This document shows positions 30,166 to 40,796 of a stretch of 64,000 nt of DNA, piece after piece. The position numbers were made by a program, and so were the translations under genes. Source of the DNA: Fluviispira multicolorata (GTDB taxonomy: Bacteria; Bdellovibrionota_B; Oligoflexia; Silvanigrellales; Silvanigrellaceae); the NCBI RefSeq assembly GCF_009208585.1, contig NZ_WFLN01000004.1:637526-701525 (forward strand). The letters run 5' to 3'. Under the pieces are notes generated by a model. It had not been told where the DNA came from and did no database searches. It saw nothing but the letters and a program-made list of their open reading frames with translations. The first letter of the stretch is position 1. Every line of letters begins with the position of its first letter.

Positions 30166-31056
30166 CTATTTATTGAGAAATGCAATTTGTTTTCTTAAAA
30201 ATTGATAGCGTGATTTGAGAGCAAGTTGTAAAGATATTGAACTGTCTTTAGAAAATTGTCTGAACCATTCTTGGGAGTTAAATTGAGTAGGGAAATTAGG
30301 AAGAGACTTAAAAGTATTTTTTTCTAAATTATATTTAAAACCACCATGAGTAATTTCTTTTCCTGAATTTGGATCGAAAGTCAGCACAATACAAGTTACT
30401 TCATTGCAATTACAAGATGGATTTACACAATAGAGATCATCAAGAGCATACATCTGATTTTCATGAATACGTTCAATGCCACCAGAAAAAGGAAAAATAG
30501 CTTGAAATGGCAATAATGCAGATTTATTTTTCTGCTTTGGCAGACGCTCTGTCCATTGATCATCCAAAAACTCAGGAGAAAAACTAACAAAAGGCTGTTG
30601 TAAATGGGGTTTTAAATTTCCTTCCGCTAATTTTTGAAGAGCTTGAATAAGTTCAGTTTTTTTAGCATCACTCACATCAACGGGTTTGCTTTCTGCTGCA
30701 TTCAAACTTCCTGTACCTTCGCCGTCTAAAGTCGTATTTATTTGACGAATATCAAGAATATCAAGGAGTTTATTACTTTTTATATTTATTGTGGCCGTTA
30801 AACCAATAATTTCACTCTCTTCAATATTTTCATTCTCTAGAAGACTGGCAAGCATTTTTGCACGGAACTGGTTTTTAAAAGGCGTTAATTTTAATACGAG
30901 AGTTGCATTTTCAAGATAGGTCTTAACATCTTCCTCTGAATTCATTTGGGTCGGAAACAGGAGAACGACTTCTAGGGAAAAATATTTTTCATTCCAAAAA
31001 AGGCGATTTGCTTCGTTTGCTCCAACATTTAGTTGACTATACATAGGATTTTGCAT
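30166..31056 (-). CDS. Conserved-looking protein of unknown function with a Cys cluster
   Basis: This 296-residue protein is not one I can name. It has no signal peptide or membrane helix. The main feature is the short Cys-rich motif CVNPSCNCNEVTC at about residues 209-221, which could bind zinc or another metal in the manner of SEC-C-like knuckles. It is followed by a beta-rich stretch (IVLTFDPNSGKEITHGGF). An acidic, low-complexity linker (DGEGTGSLNAAESKPVD) around residue 110-130 separates two halves. GGAG stands 8 nt before the ATG. It is a single gene, upstream of the RHS gene on the same strand but with the RHS promoter between them. Confidence 0.6.
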   Translation of the reverse strand: MQNPMYSQLNVGANEANRLFWNEKYFSLEVVLLFPTQMNSEEDVKTYLENATLVLKLTPFKNQFRAKMLASLLENENIEESEIIGLTATINIKSNKLLDILDIRQINTTLDGEGTGSLNAAESKPVDVSDAKKTELIQALQKLAEGNLKPHLQQPFVSFSPEFLDDQWTERLPKQKNKSALLPFQAIFPFSGGIERIHENQMYALDDLYCVNPSCNCNEVTCIVLTFDPNSGKEITHGGFKYNLEKNTFKSLPNFPTQFNSQEWFRQFSKDSSISLQLALKSRYQFLRKQIAFLNK

Positions 31057-31286
31057 TCAATTGACTCCATATCTTAAATTAAATCAAGCTCAGTGGGAGT
31101 AACAAATTTACATGATTTAAGCAAGAGTAAGGTATGCAAGATATAAAAGATGTGCTTTACACTTGAGACATGGCTGACAAGATTCATTTAATATGCTTTA
31201 TTTCACATTACTTAATTATTTTATTAGTAAATTTAAATACTTAAATACAAGACAAATGCAATTTTTCATATGCAATTATTATGACA

Positions 31287-31315
31287 TTGATATCTATGCT
31301 AAATTAAATTAAAAT
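31287..31315 (+). promoter_or_regulatory. Sigma-70 promoter of the lipase gene
   Basis: TTGATA (31287-31292) and TAAAAT (31310-31315) are separated by the optimal 17 nt; each is one mismatch from consensus. The start point would be near 31322, about 23 nt before the lipase start codon. Confidence 0.6.
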
Positions 31316-31344
31316 ATTTATAAAATATACATAGAGAATACAAA

Positions 31345-32670
31345 ATGCCAATGTTATTGAAAAAATTATTTTATCCAATATTTATTTTATTTTTTTCGAC
31401 GTATTGTAAGCAATCATTTTCTAATGAAAATTATTTGTTTTGTACTAAAATTGATGGAGTAGATGTAACATCAAATTGGGTACGTTTTAAAGATGGTAAT
31501 TATAAAACTGTTTCAGGATATTGGATAAAACCAAATATATTTAAATCGGATGAAACTATAAATAATTTAAAGAAAGATTGTTCTAGAGTATTTAGCAACA
31601 CAAACCCAAATCAAATAAATGTATCTATTAAAAATAGAAATCTTTCTTGGCAACACACCATAATTGATTCTGATGATAATTCTATTACAGACATAACAAA
31701 AATGAGTAGTTTAAACTATAAAGATGTCTTAGATTATCGTTTTTTACTTGCACTTGCATATATTTCACGCTTTGCATACCGCACAGAGTCAGCTCAACAA
31801 GAAGCTAACTCATATGATTTAGATTCTATTTTTAATAGAACAGGTTACAAAATAATTCCATATTCTGTTTTTAAAACAAAAAAAGCAAATATCCACTCAG
31901 TTGCATTTATTAACCACACTGACAAAGTAATAATTTTAGGATATAAAGGAACAAGTAACCAAATTGATAGAGAAATAGACACTCTACTTATGGGATCAAA
32001 CCTGTTTAAATTTCAAAAATTTAAACAAGCAATTGATGAGGCATTGCAAATTCATAAAGATACAGTTAAACTCGTAAAAAATATTTTTCCAAATTATAAA
32101 GAGTATAAATTTGTTTTAACTGGACATTCTCTAGGTGGTTTTTATGCCTCTATAGTTGCAGCTAACAAAGGTTTACCTGCGCGCGTATTTTCATCACCAG
32201 CTACTCATTTTAATTCAGGATCATTATTTAATTTTTTTAACATATTTAAAAAGTTTCAATTTGACAATGTGATAAACTTTGTTAGATATTCCGATCCCGT
32301 TAATGCATTTTCAGGCCGACATGTTGAAAATAGAATATATTTTTACGAATCGAATCAAATTAATATTTTACAAAATCATTCGTTAACTGCATTTATAAAT
32401 GAAGTTTTTGAAAAAAAAGTGCCTCCTTATTATTACGATCTCAAACCAACCTACTCTAAAGTAAAAATGCCCAGTGATTCATCATATTTTGGGTTAAAGA
32501 AATTAATAAGTTATAAAGGCTATTCATCCCCAAATATGTTTACTAATATCAGAGAAAAATATATTAATTTATGTGAAAAAGATTTTAATGTTAGAGAAGA
32601 GCAGGATGATTATTTGATTATTGATGTCCCTAACCAATCTAGAATTGATAATAAATCAACATGTCCATAA
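31345..32670 (+). CDS. Secreted class 3 lipase/phospholipase-like hydrolase
   Basis: This 441-residue exported alpha/beta hydrolase of the fungal-lipase-like (class 3) family has a signal peptide at the N-terminus. A Cys in STYC at ~21 could allow lipidation instead of release. A ~100-residue extra N-terminal domain precedes the catalytic core. The core has the nucleophile elbow TGHSLGGFYAS (Ser262), an Asp in YSDPVNAF (Asp317) and a His in NHSLTAF (His345), a complete triad in class 3 order. It would cleave acylglycerols or phospholipids outside the cytoplasm. The ribosome binding site is weak, but a good promoter lies 30-58 nt upstream. It is monocistronic and converges on smc with an 8-nt gap. 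Confidence 0.85.
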   Translation: MPMLLKKLFYPIFILFFSTYCKQSFSNENYLFCTKIDGVDVTSNWVRFKDGNYKTVSGYWIKPNIFKSDETINNLKKDCSRVFSNTNPNQINVSIKNRNLSWQHTIIDSDDNSITDITKMSSLNYKDVLDYRFLLALAYISRFAYRTESAQQEANSYDLDSIFNRTGYKIIPYSVFKTKKANIHSVAFINHTDKVIILGYKGTSNQIDREIDTLLMGSNLFKFQKFKQAIDEALQIHKDTVKLVKNIFPNYKEYKFVLTGHSLGGFYASIVAANKGLPARVFSSPATHFNSGSLFNFFNIFKKFQFDNVINFVRYSDPVNAFSGRHVENRIYFYESNQINILQNHSLTAFINEVFEKKVPPYYYDLKPTYSKVKMPSDSSYFGLKKLISYKGYSSPNMFTNIREKYINLCEKDFNVREEQDDYLIIDVPNQSRIDNKSTCP

Positions 32671-32678
32671 TTTAATTT

Positions 32679-35600
32679 CTAAACAGTTGCAGAAGCCCCA
32701 GAACGGATAGCTGCTTTTTGTTTTTTTCTAAGGTGAGGTGGAACATCCGTAAGATCGACCGAGACTAGTTTTGAAACTCCTGGTTCACTCATTGAGATTC
32801 CATATATGGTATCAAGAACTTCCATTGTTCTACGATTATGAGTAATTACGACAAACTGAAACTCTTCGCTTAAAGCTTCGAGCACGTCGTTAAAACGTCC
32901 CACATTTGCTTCGTCAAGAGGTGCATCGACTTCATCCAGAAAACAAAATGGAGCGGGTGTCGTTTTAAGTAGACTAAAAATAAGCGAAATAGCTGTCAGA
33001 GCTTTTTCGCCACCGCTGAATAAACTCATATTTTGCATTTTTTTACCAGGTAAACGAACCAAAATTTCGACCCCGGTATTTAATAAATCTACTTCACTTA
33101 ACATTGAAAGTTCTCCATGTCCTCCAGGAAAAAGAACAGGAAATATTTTTTGAAATTCAATATTTACTTTATCAAATATTTCTTTAAAACGAATTTTAGT
33201 ATTTTCCTCAATTTCTTGAATAGAAATATAAAGCTCCTGCATAGAACGTTCAATATCTGACTTCTGTGTAATCAAAAAATTAAGACGTTCAGAAACATCT
33301 TTAAATTCTTCTAATGCTCTTTCATTCACTGCACCTAAATCAATTATAGCTTGATGCAGCTCTTTAATACGATGCTCCAATGTTAGACGATACGCTCCAT
33401 CGTTTTCAGCATTTTCAGGCAATTGATCAGCAGATAATTGAAATTTATCAAAAGCATCTTTTAGAGCAGTTTCGATAATTGTGTCATAGCGAGCAAGTTC
33501 GAGTTGTTTTTCATTTATAAACTTCTGTTTTGAAGCTGCGCTGTCTTTTTGAGATTTTAATTTGCTTTCAACAACTCTAAGTTTTTCTTCAGTTTCACTT
33601 TCTTCTTGTACAAGATACTCAAGTTTATCCTCATAAACTCGAACTTGTTTTTGCAACCCATTAATTTCATTATTTAAATGAATAAAATCGCTTTCAGCAT
33701 TGTTGATTTGAGTTTTTAGATCATCAATTTGACCAATGGAGGAATCTAATTTTTGTTGCATCCGTCTTAACTGAAAAGTAATTTCTTCATAATTTTTACG
33801 ATTGTTTGTTTGTCTCTCTAAAATAACCGCACGTTCTGATTTTTTACTTTGCAATTGCAAAAGAATTTCATCTCTGAGTTCTTTTTTAGTATTAAAATCT
33901 TCTTCAAATTCTTCAAGATTTTTACTAATAGCACTGTATTCATTTTCAAGTTTATCAACTTGCGCTTGATTTTTTGCGAATGATTCTTTTGCATCAGAAA
34001 TCTCCGTCAAAAATCTTTTCTTTTCTTCATCAAGTCTTGCAAGATTTTCATCCATATGACGCAACTGTAAATCGAAATTTTCCAATTGACTGGAAAGCTT
34101 AACGGACTCAACTTTTTCTTTTTCAAGGGCTGAAGCCAACTCCGTTACTTTTATTTCTGTTTTTTTCTTTTTATCAGATAAAATATATAAACTACCTTCA
34201 CAGTTTGCAAGTTGATCTTGCATCTCTTCTTTTTTGAGAAGAGCCTCTGAATATTCGCGTTTTCTTTGTAAGATTCCTTGTGAAACACCATCTGTTAATT
34301 GCCCAAAATTCATTTCATTTGTAGATTGACAAACAGTGCCTCTTTCCGTAACAAAAATAAAATTTTGAATATCTCCGCATAATTTTTTTGCTTTTAAAAG
34401 AACCCATTCGTCTTTACAAATAAAAATTCGATCAAAAATATATTTTACTGTTGGCTGTGAACAGTTTTCTAAGCGAGCTCCCACACAACGAATGCCATTT
34501 AAATTTAAAACATTTGCTTTAATTTCTGCTTCTAAATGAGATAAGTCAGAGATCATTTCTTTAATAAATAAAGAAACCCTTGAAATAGACATCTCTTCTA
34601 TTTTATCAATTATTTCAATAAAGTTATCGACATTTTCAAGAATTGCCGATTGGAAAAGTTGTGGCATACTCGATTCTAAGATACATTCATCTTCCCTATG
34701 TAAAGAAACAATGTCAAACAAGAAACCTGAAATTTTATGACTAAATTTTTCTTTTAAGGAAAGAGTTCCATCGGATAAGCCACTATTTGATTCGATGAGT
34801 TTTTGCAAACTCACAACATAACTTGCAATTTCTAGATGTTTTTGCTTTGCATTGTCTCGCTCTTGTTCTGCCACAGTAAATTGCTGTTTCATTTTTTCTA
34901 AGTCAGATTCAATAATATTGCGATGACTCACAACTTCATCAAGTCCTGCAGAAACCTTACTTAAACTATTTGCAATTTCTTTTCTATCTATTGCTATTTG
35001 GCTACGGTTTTCTAAATGCAAAATATAATTTTCTGTTACTTTTTGAATTTGTACATTATAACGTGAAATTGTATCGAGCAGTGCTTCATTGCGCGCTCTT
35101 AATGAACTTCTTCCCGAGTCAATTGCACGTAACTCGGAGCGGAATTCATCTCCTCGCATTCTTTCCACTTGTAAGGATTCACCGATCTCTTCAAGTTTTT
35201 CTTGAAAAGACTCTTGCTCTATATCTATTTTATTTAAGACCTTTTCAGAACTTTCAACATCAAATATTAAACTATTTTGTCGTTCTTCTTCTCGTTTTAA
35301 ACTAATGCGTTCTTCAGATAATTCTTTTGTCAGACGATCTCTTTGAATAATTCTTTCTTCATGTCTTTTCTTATAATTTTCACTTCGCTCTTGGTACTTT
35401 GTTAAAGCAATTTTTTGATCGTCTAATTGATTTTCGGTTGATTTAATTTGTTGTGTTAATTCAATATGGGTTGACTTAAAATCATTTGCTTCAGACTCCC
35501 ATTCACCCGCTTCAAGGCTTGATTGTTGAATTTGACTTGAATGATGATTTATTTCTTTTTTAATTTTATTTGCTATAGAACGATAAAAACCAACATGATT

Positions 35601-36302
35601 TTTTATTAATAAAATTTCTTTTTCTTTTAATTCTTGTGAAAATGCTAATTTTTGCGAAGCTTTTTCAACTTGCTCTTCAAGGGATTCTTTTTGCCGTGCA
35701 AGTTCAAGTTCAATTTCAGCAAGATTTTTCATTCTTTCAGCAGTTGAATTAAGTCTTTTTTCTGCTTCTTTTCTACGCACCTTAAAAACTGTGATACCCG
35801 CAGTTTCTTCGAGGATTTCACGAAGATCATCAGGAGAAGCTTGAATGATTCGATCTCTTTTATCTTGTTGAATAATTGCATAGCTTTTTGAACCTAAGCC
35901 TATTGATAAAAGAAAATCCACAATATCTTTTAATCGACAAGGCTCACGATTCATAAAGTATTCGCGCTCAGCACCTTTATTTATTCGACGGCCTATGGAA
36001 ATTTCTGGGAGATGCATATATTCCGCTGGACAATGTAATCCATCATTTGAAAAAACAAGAGTTACTTCAGCAAGACTCAATGGTTTTCTATTTTGGGAAC
36101 CTGAAAATATGATATCAGTGGGATCATCGGCTCTTAAGCTTTTTGCTGTTTGCTCGCCCATAACCCAGCGAACGGCATCGATAATATTTGATTTGCCTGA
36201 GCCATTTGGACCAATGACTCCAGTTATTCCATCGTGATATTGAATATTTACACGATCTGCAAAACTTTTAAACCCAGAAATATGAATAGACTTAAGCTTC
36301 AT
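32679..36302 (-). CDS. smc: Chromosome segregation protein SMC
   Basis: This 1207-residue condensin ATPase compacts and orients the chromosome. The N-terminal ATP-binding half has Walker A GPNGSGKSN. Two long coiled-coil arms flank a hinge around residues 520-660. The C-terminal half has the signature LFSGGEKALTAISL and Walker B PFCFLDEVDAPLDE. I start at 36302 because AAGGG stands 4 nt upstream and MKLKSIHISGFKSF is the usual SMC N-terminus; a codon 21 nt upstream has no ribosome binding site. The kleisin partners scpA/scpB are not in this window. It is divergent from pdxJ across a ~187-nt region. Confidence 0.95.
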   Translation of the reverse strand: MKLKSIHISGFKSFADRVNIQYHDGITGVIGPNGSGKSNIIDAVRWVMGEQTAKSLRADDPTDIIFSGSQNRKPLSLAEVTLVFSNDGLHCPAEYMHLPEISIGRRINKGAEREYFMNREPCRLKDIVDFLLSIGLGSKSYAIIQQDKRDRIIQASPDDLREILEETAGITVFKVRRKEAEKRLNSTAERMKNLAEIELELARQKESLEEQVEKASQKLAFSQELKEKEILLIKNHVGFYRSIANKIKKEINHHSSQIQQSSLEAGEWESEANDFKSTHIELTQQIKSTENQLDDQKIALTKYQERSENYKKRHEERIIQRDRLTKELSEERISLKREEERQNSLIFDVESSEKVLNKIDIEQESFQEKLEEIGESLQVERMRGDEFRSELRAIDSGRSSLRARNEALLDTISRYNVQIQKVTENYILHLENRSQIAIDRKEIANSLSKVSAGLDEVVSHRNIIESDLEKMKQQFTVAEQERDNAKQKHLEIASYVVSLQKLIESNSGLSDGTLSLKEKFSHKISGFLFDIVSLHREDECILESSMPQLFQSAILENVDNFIEIIDKIEEMSISRVSLFIKEMISDLSHLEAEIKANVLNLNGIRCVGARLENCSQPTVKYIFDRIFICKDEWVLLKAKKLCGDIQNFIFVTERGTVCQSTNEMNFGQLTDGVSQGILQRKREYSEALLKKEEMQDQLANCEGSLYILSDKKKKTEIKVTELASALEKEKVESVKLSSQLENFDLQLRHMDENLARLDEEKKRFLTEISDAKESFAKNQAQVDKLENEYSAISKNLEEFEEDFNTKKELRDEILLQLQSKKSERAVILERQTNNRKNYEEITFQLRRMQQKLDSSIGQIDDLKTQINNAESDFIHLNNEINGLQKQVRVYEDKLEYLVQEESETEEKLRVVESKLKSQKDSAASKQKFINEKQLELARYDTIIETALKDAFDKFQLSADQLPENAENDGAYRLTLEHRIKELHQAIIDLGAVNERALEEFKDVSERLNFLITQKSDIERSMQELYISIQEIEENTKIRFKEIFDKVNIEFQKIFPVLFPGGHGELSMLSEVDLLNTGVEILVRLPGKKMQNMSLFSGGEKALTAISLIFSLLKTTPAPFCFLDEVDAPLDEANVGRFNDVLEALSEEFQFVVITHNRRTMEVLDTIYGISMSEPGVSKLVSVDLTDVPPHLRKKQKAAIRSGASATV

Positions 36303-36489
36303 GGTGCCCTTACGCAAAAACATTAAAGTAAGAAAGAAAAATCTTTCAAAAAGATCCTAACTCAATTTCTTTCTCTTTGAAACTTTGCCTATGGCAATAT
36401 AAGATCCCCATTTGCAGATATCCGATTTAAATGTAATAAAGTTGCATTGCTTTAAATAGTTTTTATTTGAAGAAGAAAGGAATCTCTTT

Positions 36490-37200
36490 ATGGCTACTCT
36501 TGGAGTAAATATAGACCATGTTGCAACTCTCCGTCAGCAACGTGGTACAAAATATCCTGATCCTATTGATGCAGCGATTCTTGTGCAAATGGCGGGCGCA
36601 GATCAAATTACTGTTCATCTTAGAGAAGATCGCAGACATATTCAAGATAGAGATGTAAAACTACTTCGTAAAATTATTCAAATACCTCTAAATCTTGAAA
36701 TTGGAAACACAGTTGAAATGATTGAAATAGCTCTTTCAATCAAACCTGATATGGTCACTCTCGTTCCTGAAAAGCGTGAAGAAAGAACGACCGAAGGTGG
36801 TTTAAATCTTGAAAATACTTTTGAACTTTTGAAAAAATCAGTTGATATACTTCAAGCAAATAATATCCCAGTGAGTCTATTTGTTGAACCCTCAAATAGT
36901 GACATGCTTCTTACTAAAAAAATAAATGCTAAAATGGTTGAACTTCATACTGGTAAATATTCTGAACTGAGTGGCGTTGAAGCAGATAAAGAATTTGAAC
37001 GCATTTATCAAGCTACTTTATACGCACAAAATCTAGGTTTAATTGTGCATTCTGGACATGGACTTAATTATAAGAATGCGCAAAGAATTGCAAAAATTCC
37101 TGGTATGAGAGATTTAAATATTGGACATAGTATTATTTCATATGCAGTTTTAGTTGGTCTTGAAAAAGCAGTTAAAGAAATGAAAATATTAATTTCTTAA
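36490..37200 (+). CDS. pdxJ: Pyridoxine 5'-phosphate synthase
   Basis: This 236-residue cytosolic TIM-barrel enzyme joins 1-deoxyxylulose 5-phosphate and 3-amino-2-oxopropyl phosphate to make pyridoxine 5'-phosphate, the ring-closing step of vitamin B6 synthesis in the DXP-dependent route. Family motifs are clear: GVNIDHVATLRQQR at the N-terminus, ITVHLREDRRHIQDRD, TLVPEKREERTTEGGL and VHSGHGLNY. Its length is typical. AAGGA precedes the ATG. It is a single gene, separated from the leucine-catabolism cluster by 54 nt and possibly read through into it. Confidence 0.96.
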   Translation: MATLGVNIDHVATLRQQRGTKYPDPIDAAILVQMAGADQITVHLREDRRHIQDRDVKLLRKIIQIPLNLEIGNTVEMIEIALSIKPDMVTLVPEKREERTTEGGLNLENTFELLKKSVDILQANNIPVSLFVEPSNSDMLLTKKINAKMVELHTGKYSELSGVEADKEFERIYQATLYAQNLGLIVHSGHGLNYKNAQRIAKIPGMRDLNIGHSIISYAVLVGLEKAVKEMKILIS

Positions 37201-37254
37201 AAAGATTTTAAGCATAAATTATTATTTCGGTGAAAAATTCATTGAGAGGATGCT

Positions 37255-38862
37255 ATGACTTTCATCAAAAGCCAAATTTCAGTTCAGTCTGAGAATTTTA
37301 AACAAAATTATAATTATAATAAAGAAATATGTTCAGATCTTGAATCTCTTCATGAAAAAATCCGTATGGGTGGAGGAGAAAAAGCAAGAGAAAGACATCA
37401 AGCCCAAGGTAAAATGTTAGTTCGCGATCGCATTCGTAATTTATGTGATGCTTCTTCTCCCTTTTTAGAATTATCAATACTCGCAGCAAATGAAGTTTAT
37501 GAAGATTCTGTACCTTGTGCAGGAGTTGTTGCAGGTGTAGGACAAGTATCTGGTAAAATGTGTATGATTATTGGTAATGACGCAACTGTTAAAGGTGGAA
37601 CATATTATCCGTTGACAGTTAAAAAACATTTACGTGCACAAGAAATTGCTTTAGAAAATAAGTTACCTTGCATTTATTTAGTGGACAGTGGTGGTGCTTT
37701 TCTTCCCATGCAAGCAGATGTTTTCCCAGATAAAGAACATTTCGGTCGTATATTTTATAATCAAGCTAATTTAAGTGCACAAGGAATATCTCAAATTGCA
37801 TCGGTTATGGGCTCCTGTACAGCAGGTGGAGCTTATGTACCTGCTATGAGTGATCAAACAATTATTGTAAATAAAACGGGAACAATTTTTTTGGGTGGAC
37901 CTCCTTTGGTCAAAGCTGCAACAGGAGAAGATGTTACAGCGGAATATTTAGGTGGAGCACAAGTTCACACAGAACTCAGTGGAGTTGCAGATCATTTTGC
38001 ACATGATGATGAACATGCTATTGAAATACTCAGAAATATCGTTGATAATCTTGGTAAAACAAAACAAGCACAACTTAATATGCGTACACCTGAAAGTCCT
38101 GCCTATGACCCTTCTGAAATATTAGGACTTTGGCCTCGTGATTTAAGACGACAAGTAGATATTCGTGAAGTTATTGCACGAATTGTTGATGGCAGTCGTT
38201 TTTTTGAATTTAAAGAACGTTATGCAACAACAATAATCACAGGTTTTGCTCATATTGAAGGAATTCCATGTGGAATTATTGCAAATAATGGGGTCCTTTT
38301 TAGCGAAAGCGCTCTTAAGGTAACACATTTTATTGAACTTTGCACAAAAGAAAAAATACCTTTAATCTTCTTACAGAATATTACTGGATATATGGTGGGC
38401 TCACAATATGAACGCGCAGGAATTGCTAAAGATGGCGCAAAAATGGTGCATGCAGTTGCAACCGCTAAAGTACCAAAAATAACAATGCTCATGGGGGGAT
38501 CCTACGGCGCAGGAAATTATGGAATGTGCGGAAGGGCTTATTCACCCCGTTTTCTTTGGACATGGCCCTCTAGCCGAATTTCTGTTATGGGTGGTGAACA
38601 AGCTGCTCAAGTTATGGTAACAGTAAAAAAAGATCAACTCGCAAGAGAAAATAAGATATTAACAGATTTAGAAGAAAAAGAAATTGCGAATCCTATTCGC
38701 AAAAAATATGAAAAAGAAGGTCATCCATACTATGCATCAGCTCGTTTATGGGATGATGGAATTATTAATATGATTCAAACAAGATCAATATTAGCCGCCA
38801 GTTTAGCTGTTACTTTAAATACACCACTTTCTGAGACTACAACTGGCGTTTTTAGAATGTAA
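37255..38862 (+). CDS. liuB: Methylcrotonyl-CoA carboxylase beta (carboxyltransferase) subunit
   Basis: This 535-residue carboxyltransferase transfers CO2 from carboxybiotin to 3-methylcrotonyl-CoA in leucine breakdown. The N-terminal [22 protein letters not shown], the oxyanion-type [11 protein letters not shown] and the C-terminal [16 protein letters not shown] are all typical of the MCC beta subunit. The length equals that of known MCC beta chains and exceeds most propionyl-CoA carboxylases. The biotin-carrying partner is encoded at 41614-43641. GAGG precedes the ATG. It is the first gene of the cluster liuB-atuA-like-liuC-liuD-ivd. The alternative of geranyl-CoA carboxylase cannot be excluded from sequence alone, but the IVD gene favours leucine. 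Confidence 0.9.
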   Translation: MTFIKSQISVQSENFKQNYNYNKEICSDLESLHEKIRMGGGEKARERHQAQGKMLVRDRIRNLCDASSPFLELSILAANEVYEDSVPCAGVVAGVGQVSGKMCMIIGNDATVKGGTYYPLTVKKHLRAQEIALENKLPCIYLVDSGGAFLPMQADVFPDKEHFGRIFYNQANLSAQGISQIASVMGSCTAGGAYVPAMSDQTIIVNKTGTIFLGGPPLVKAATGEDVTAEYLGGAQVHTELSGVADHFAHDDEHAIEILRNIVDNLGKTKQAQLNMRTPESPAYDPSEILGLWPRDLRRQVDIREVIARIVDGSRFFEFKERYATTIITGFAHIEGIPCGIIANNGVLFSESALKVTHFIELCTKEKIPLIFLQNITGYMVGSQYERAGIAKDGAKMVHAVATAKVPKITMLMGGSYGAGNYGMCGRAYSPRFLWTWPSSRISVMGGEQAAQVMVTVKKDQLARENKILTDLEEKEIANPIRKKYEKEGHPYYASARLWDDGIINMIQTRSILAASLAVTLNTPLSETTTGVFRM

Positions 38863-38894
38863 GAAATTTTATTTCAGTTTTTGGAGATATTTTT

Positions 38895-40796
38895 ATGTCA
38901 AAAAAAGAATTCATTCGAATTGCAAATGCTGGTGGTTATTGGGGTGATGACCCTTACGCTCTTCGTAGACAAGTATTTGGTGAACTTAAATTAGATTATA
39001 TATCCATTGATTTTCTTGCAGAAATAACAATGAGTATTTTACAAAAACAAAGAGCAAAAGATCCAAATTCGGGTTATGCAAAAGACTTTATCAACGCTCT
39101 TGATCCTGTACTAGAAGAATGTTTAAAAAGAAAAATTAAAATTATAACAAATGCCGGTGGAGTAAATCCGAGATCCTGCGCCGAGGCTCTTTTTAATTTA
39201 GCACGTAAAAAGAATTTAAATTTGAAAGTTGCTGTTATTGATGGCGATGATATTTTTACTTTTATCCCATCATTAAGAACAAATGGCGTTAATTTTAAAA
39301 ATATGGAAACAGAAGAAGATTTTTCTAACTGCGCTGATAGAGTTTTATGTGCAAACACATATTTTGGTGCATTACCAGTTGCTGAAGCTTTAAAAAATGA
39401 ACCTGATATCGTTCTTTGTGGGCGTGTGACTGACACAGGCATTACATTAGCGGCAATGATGCATGAATTTAATTGGAAATTAGATGATTACGATAAACTT
39501 GCACACGGAATTGTTGCAGGCCATATCATTGAATGTGGAGCACAAGCATCGGGTGGAAATTTCACAGATTGGCAAAAAGTTCCAAGCTTTATTGATATCG
39601 GCTTTCCAATTGTTGAATGCTATAATGATGGGTCATTTTACGTAACAAAACACCCAAACACAGGAGGCATTATAAGTTGCCAAACTATTCGTGAGCAACT
39701 TTTATATGAGATGGGCACTCCACAAAGTTATATTACCCCTGATGTTATTGCCGATTTCTCAACCATTCAACTTTCATCAGAAAAACCTGAACGCGTTAAA
39801 GTAACAGGAATTAAAGGTCGCAAACCTACAGATCTTTTAAAAGTGAGTATTGCTTATGAAGATGGCTATAAATGCTCTGGTACTTTGATTATATCTGGTC
39901 CAGATGTACGAGCTAAAGCTGAAATGTTTGCAAAAGTATTTTGGCTAAGACTTGAAAGTGAACTTAAAAAAGCGGGTTTTCCATCGACGGTTAAATTTAA
40001 AAATACAGAATATGTTGGTGATGACAGCACTCATAAAGGCATGTTACATAAACATGAGGCAATTGAAATTCTATTAAAATTGACTGTACGAGATCATGAC
40101 AAAGATAAATTAAATATTTTTAGAAAACTTTTACCAAGTCTTATTTTAAGCGGACCTTCTGGAGTAGCTGTTACAGGTGGCGCTCCCATTATTTCAGAAG
40201 TGGTAAGTTATTGGCCCGCATTAATTCCACAAGAATGTGCTTTGCCAAACATCCGGATTTTTGAACAAAAAAAAGGCGACGACAAAAGCCAGATGTGCTT
40301 TGAAAAATTAAAACTAAATTGGCCTCTAACAGGTGGAAATTCCGCGATTGAAATTCCTATTTATGATCCATTTAGCCCTGCTTTAGTAAGTATGATGTCA
40401 ACATCACGACCTATTAGAGTCAGTCTTATGGAAATTGCTCATGCGCGCAGCGGAGATAAAGGCGATACAGTAAATATTGGATTAATTGGCCGCAGTCCTG
40501 AATGTTACGTTTGGTTAAGGGAAAATATCACTGCAGAGAAAGTAAACGATTGGTTTCACAGCCTGTGTAAAGGAGAAGTACATAGGTATTTAGTGCCAAA
40601 TTTATGGGCTCTTAATTTTCTTCTTGAAGAATCACTTGGTGGGGGGGGCACAATGAGTTTACAAATTGATGCTCAAGGAAAAACATTTAGCCAAGCCCTT
40701 TTGCGTTGTGAAGTTGACATACCTGAAGAACTTCTCACAACAATTTTACCAGAATTTAAAGCATGTGCTGGTGAACTTGTGAGGAGAAACGCATAA
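38895..40796 (+). CDS. AtuA-like acyclic terpene/leucine utilisation protein (DUF1446)
   Basis: This 633-residue protein has two parts. Residues ~1-470 are the DUF1446/AtuA domain (IANAGGYWGDDP near the start, TNAGGVNPRSCAEA, LCGRVTDTGITLA, ECGAQASGGNFTDW). The last ~120 residues are the AtuA-like ferredoxin-fold domain (MEIAHARSGDKGDTVNIGLIGRSP). The biochemical activity is not established. Such proteins are found beside MCC-type carboxylases in leucine and terpene catabolic clusters, where a hydroxyacyl- or acyl-CoA role is suspected. It sits 32 nt after liuB and overlaps liuC by one base (TAATG). A G8 run at 40641-40648 encodes consecutive glycines in the C-terminal domain, unusual in this AT-rich DNA. 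Confidence 0.85.
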   Translation: MSKKEFIRIANAGGYWGDDPYALRRQVFGELKLDYISIDFLAEITMSILQKQRAKDPNSGYAKDFINALDPVLEECLKRKIKIITNAGGVNPRSCAEALFNLARKKNLNLKVAVIDGDDIFTFIPSLRTNGVNFKNMETEEDFSNCADRVLCANTYFGALPVAEALKNEPDIVLCGRVTDTGITLAAMMHEFNWKLDDYDKLAHGIVAGHIIECGAQASGGNFTDWQKVPSFIDIGFPIVECYNDGSFYVTKHPNTGGIISCQTIREQLLYEMGTPQSYITPDVIADFSTIQLSSEKPERVKVTGIKGRKPTDLLKVSIAYEDGYKCSGTLIISGPDVRAKAEMFAKVFWLRLESELKKAGFPSTVKFKNTEYVGDDSTHKGMLHKHEAIEILLKLTVRDHDKDKLNIFRKLLPSLILSGPSGVAVTGGAPIISEVVSYWPALIPQECALPNIRIFEQKKGDDKSQMCFEKLKLNWPLTGGNSAIEIPIYDPFSPALVSMMSTSRPIRVSLMEIAHARSGDKGDTVNIGLIGRSPECYVWLRENITAEKVNDWFHSLCKGEVHRYLVPNLWALNFLLEESLGGGGTMSLQIDAQGKTFSQALLRCEVDIPEELLTTILPEFKACAGELVRRNA

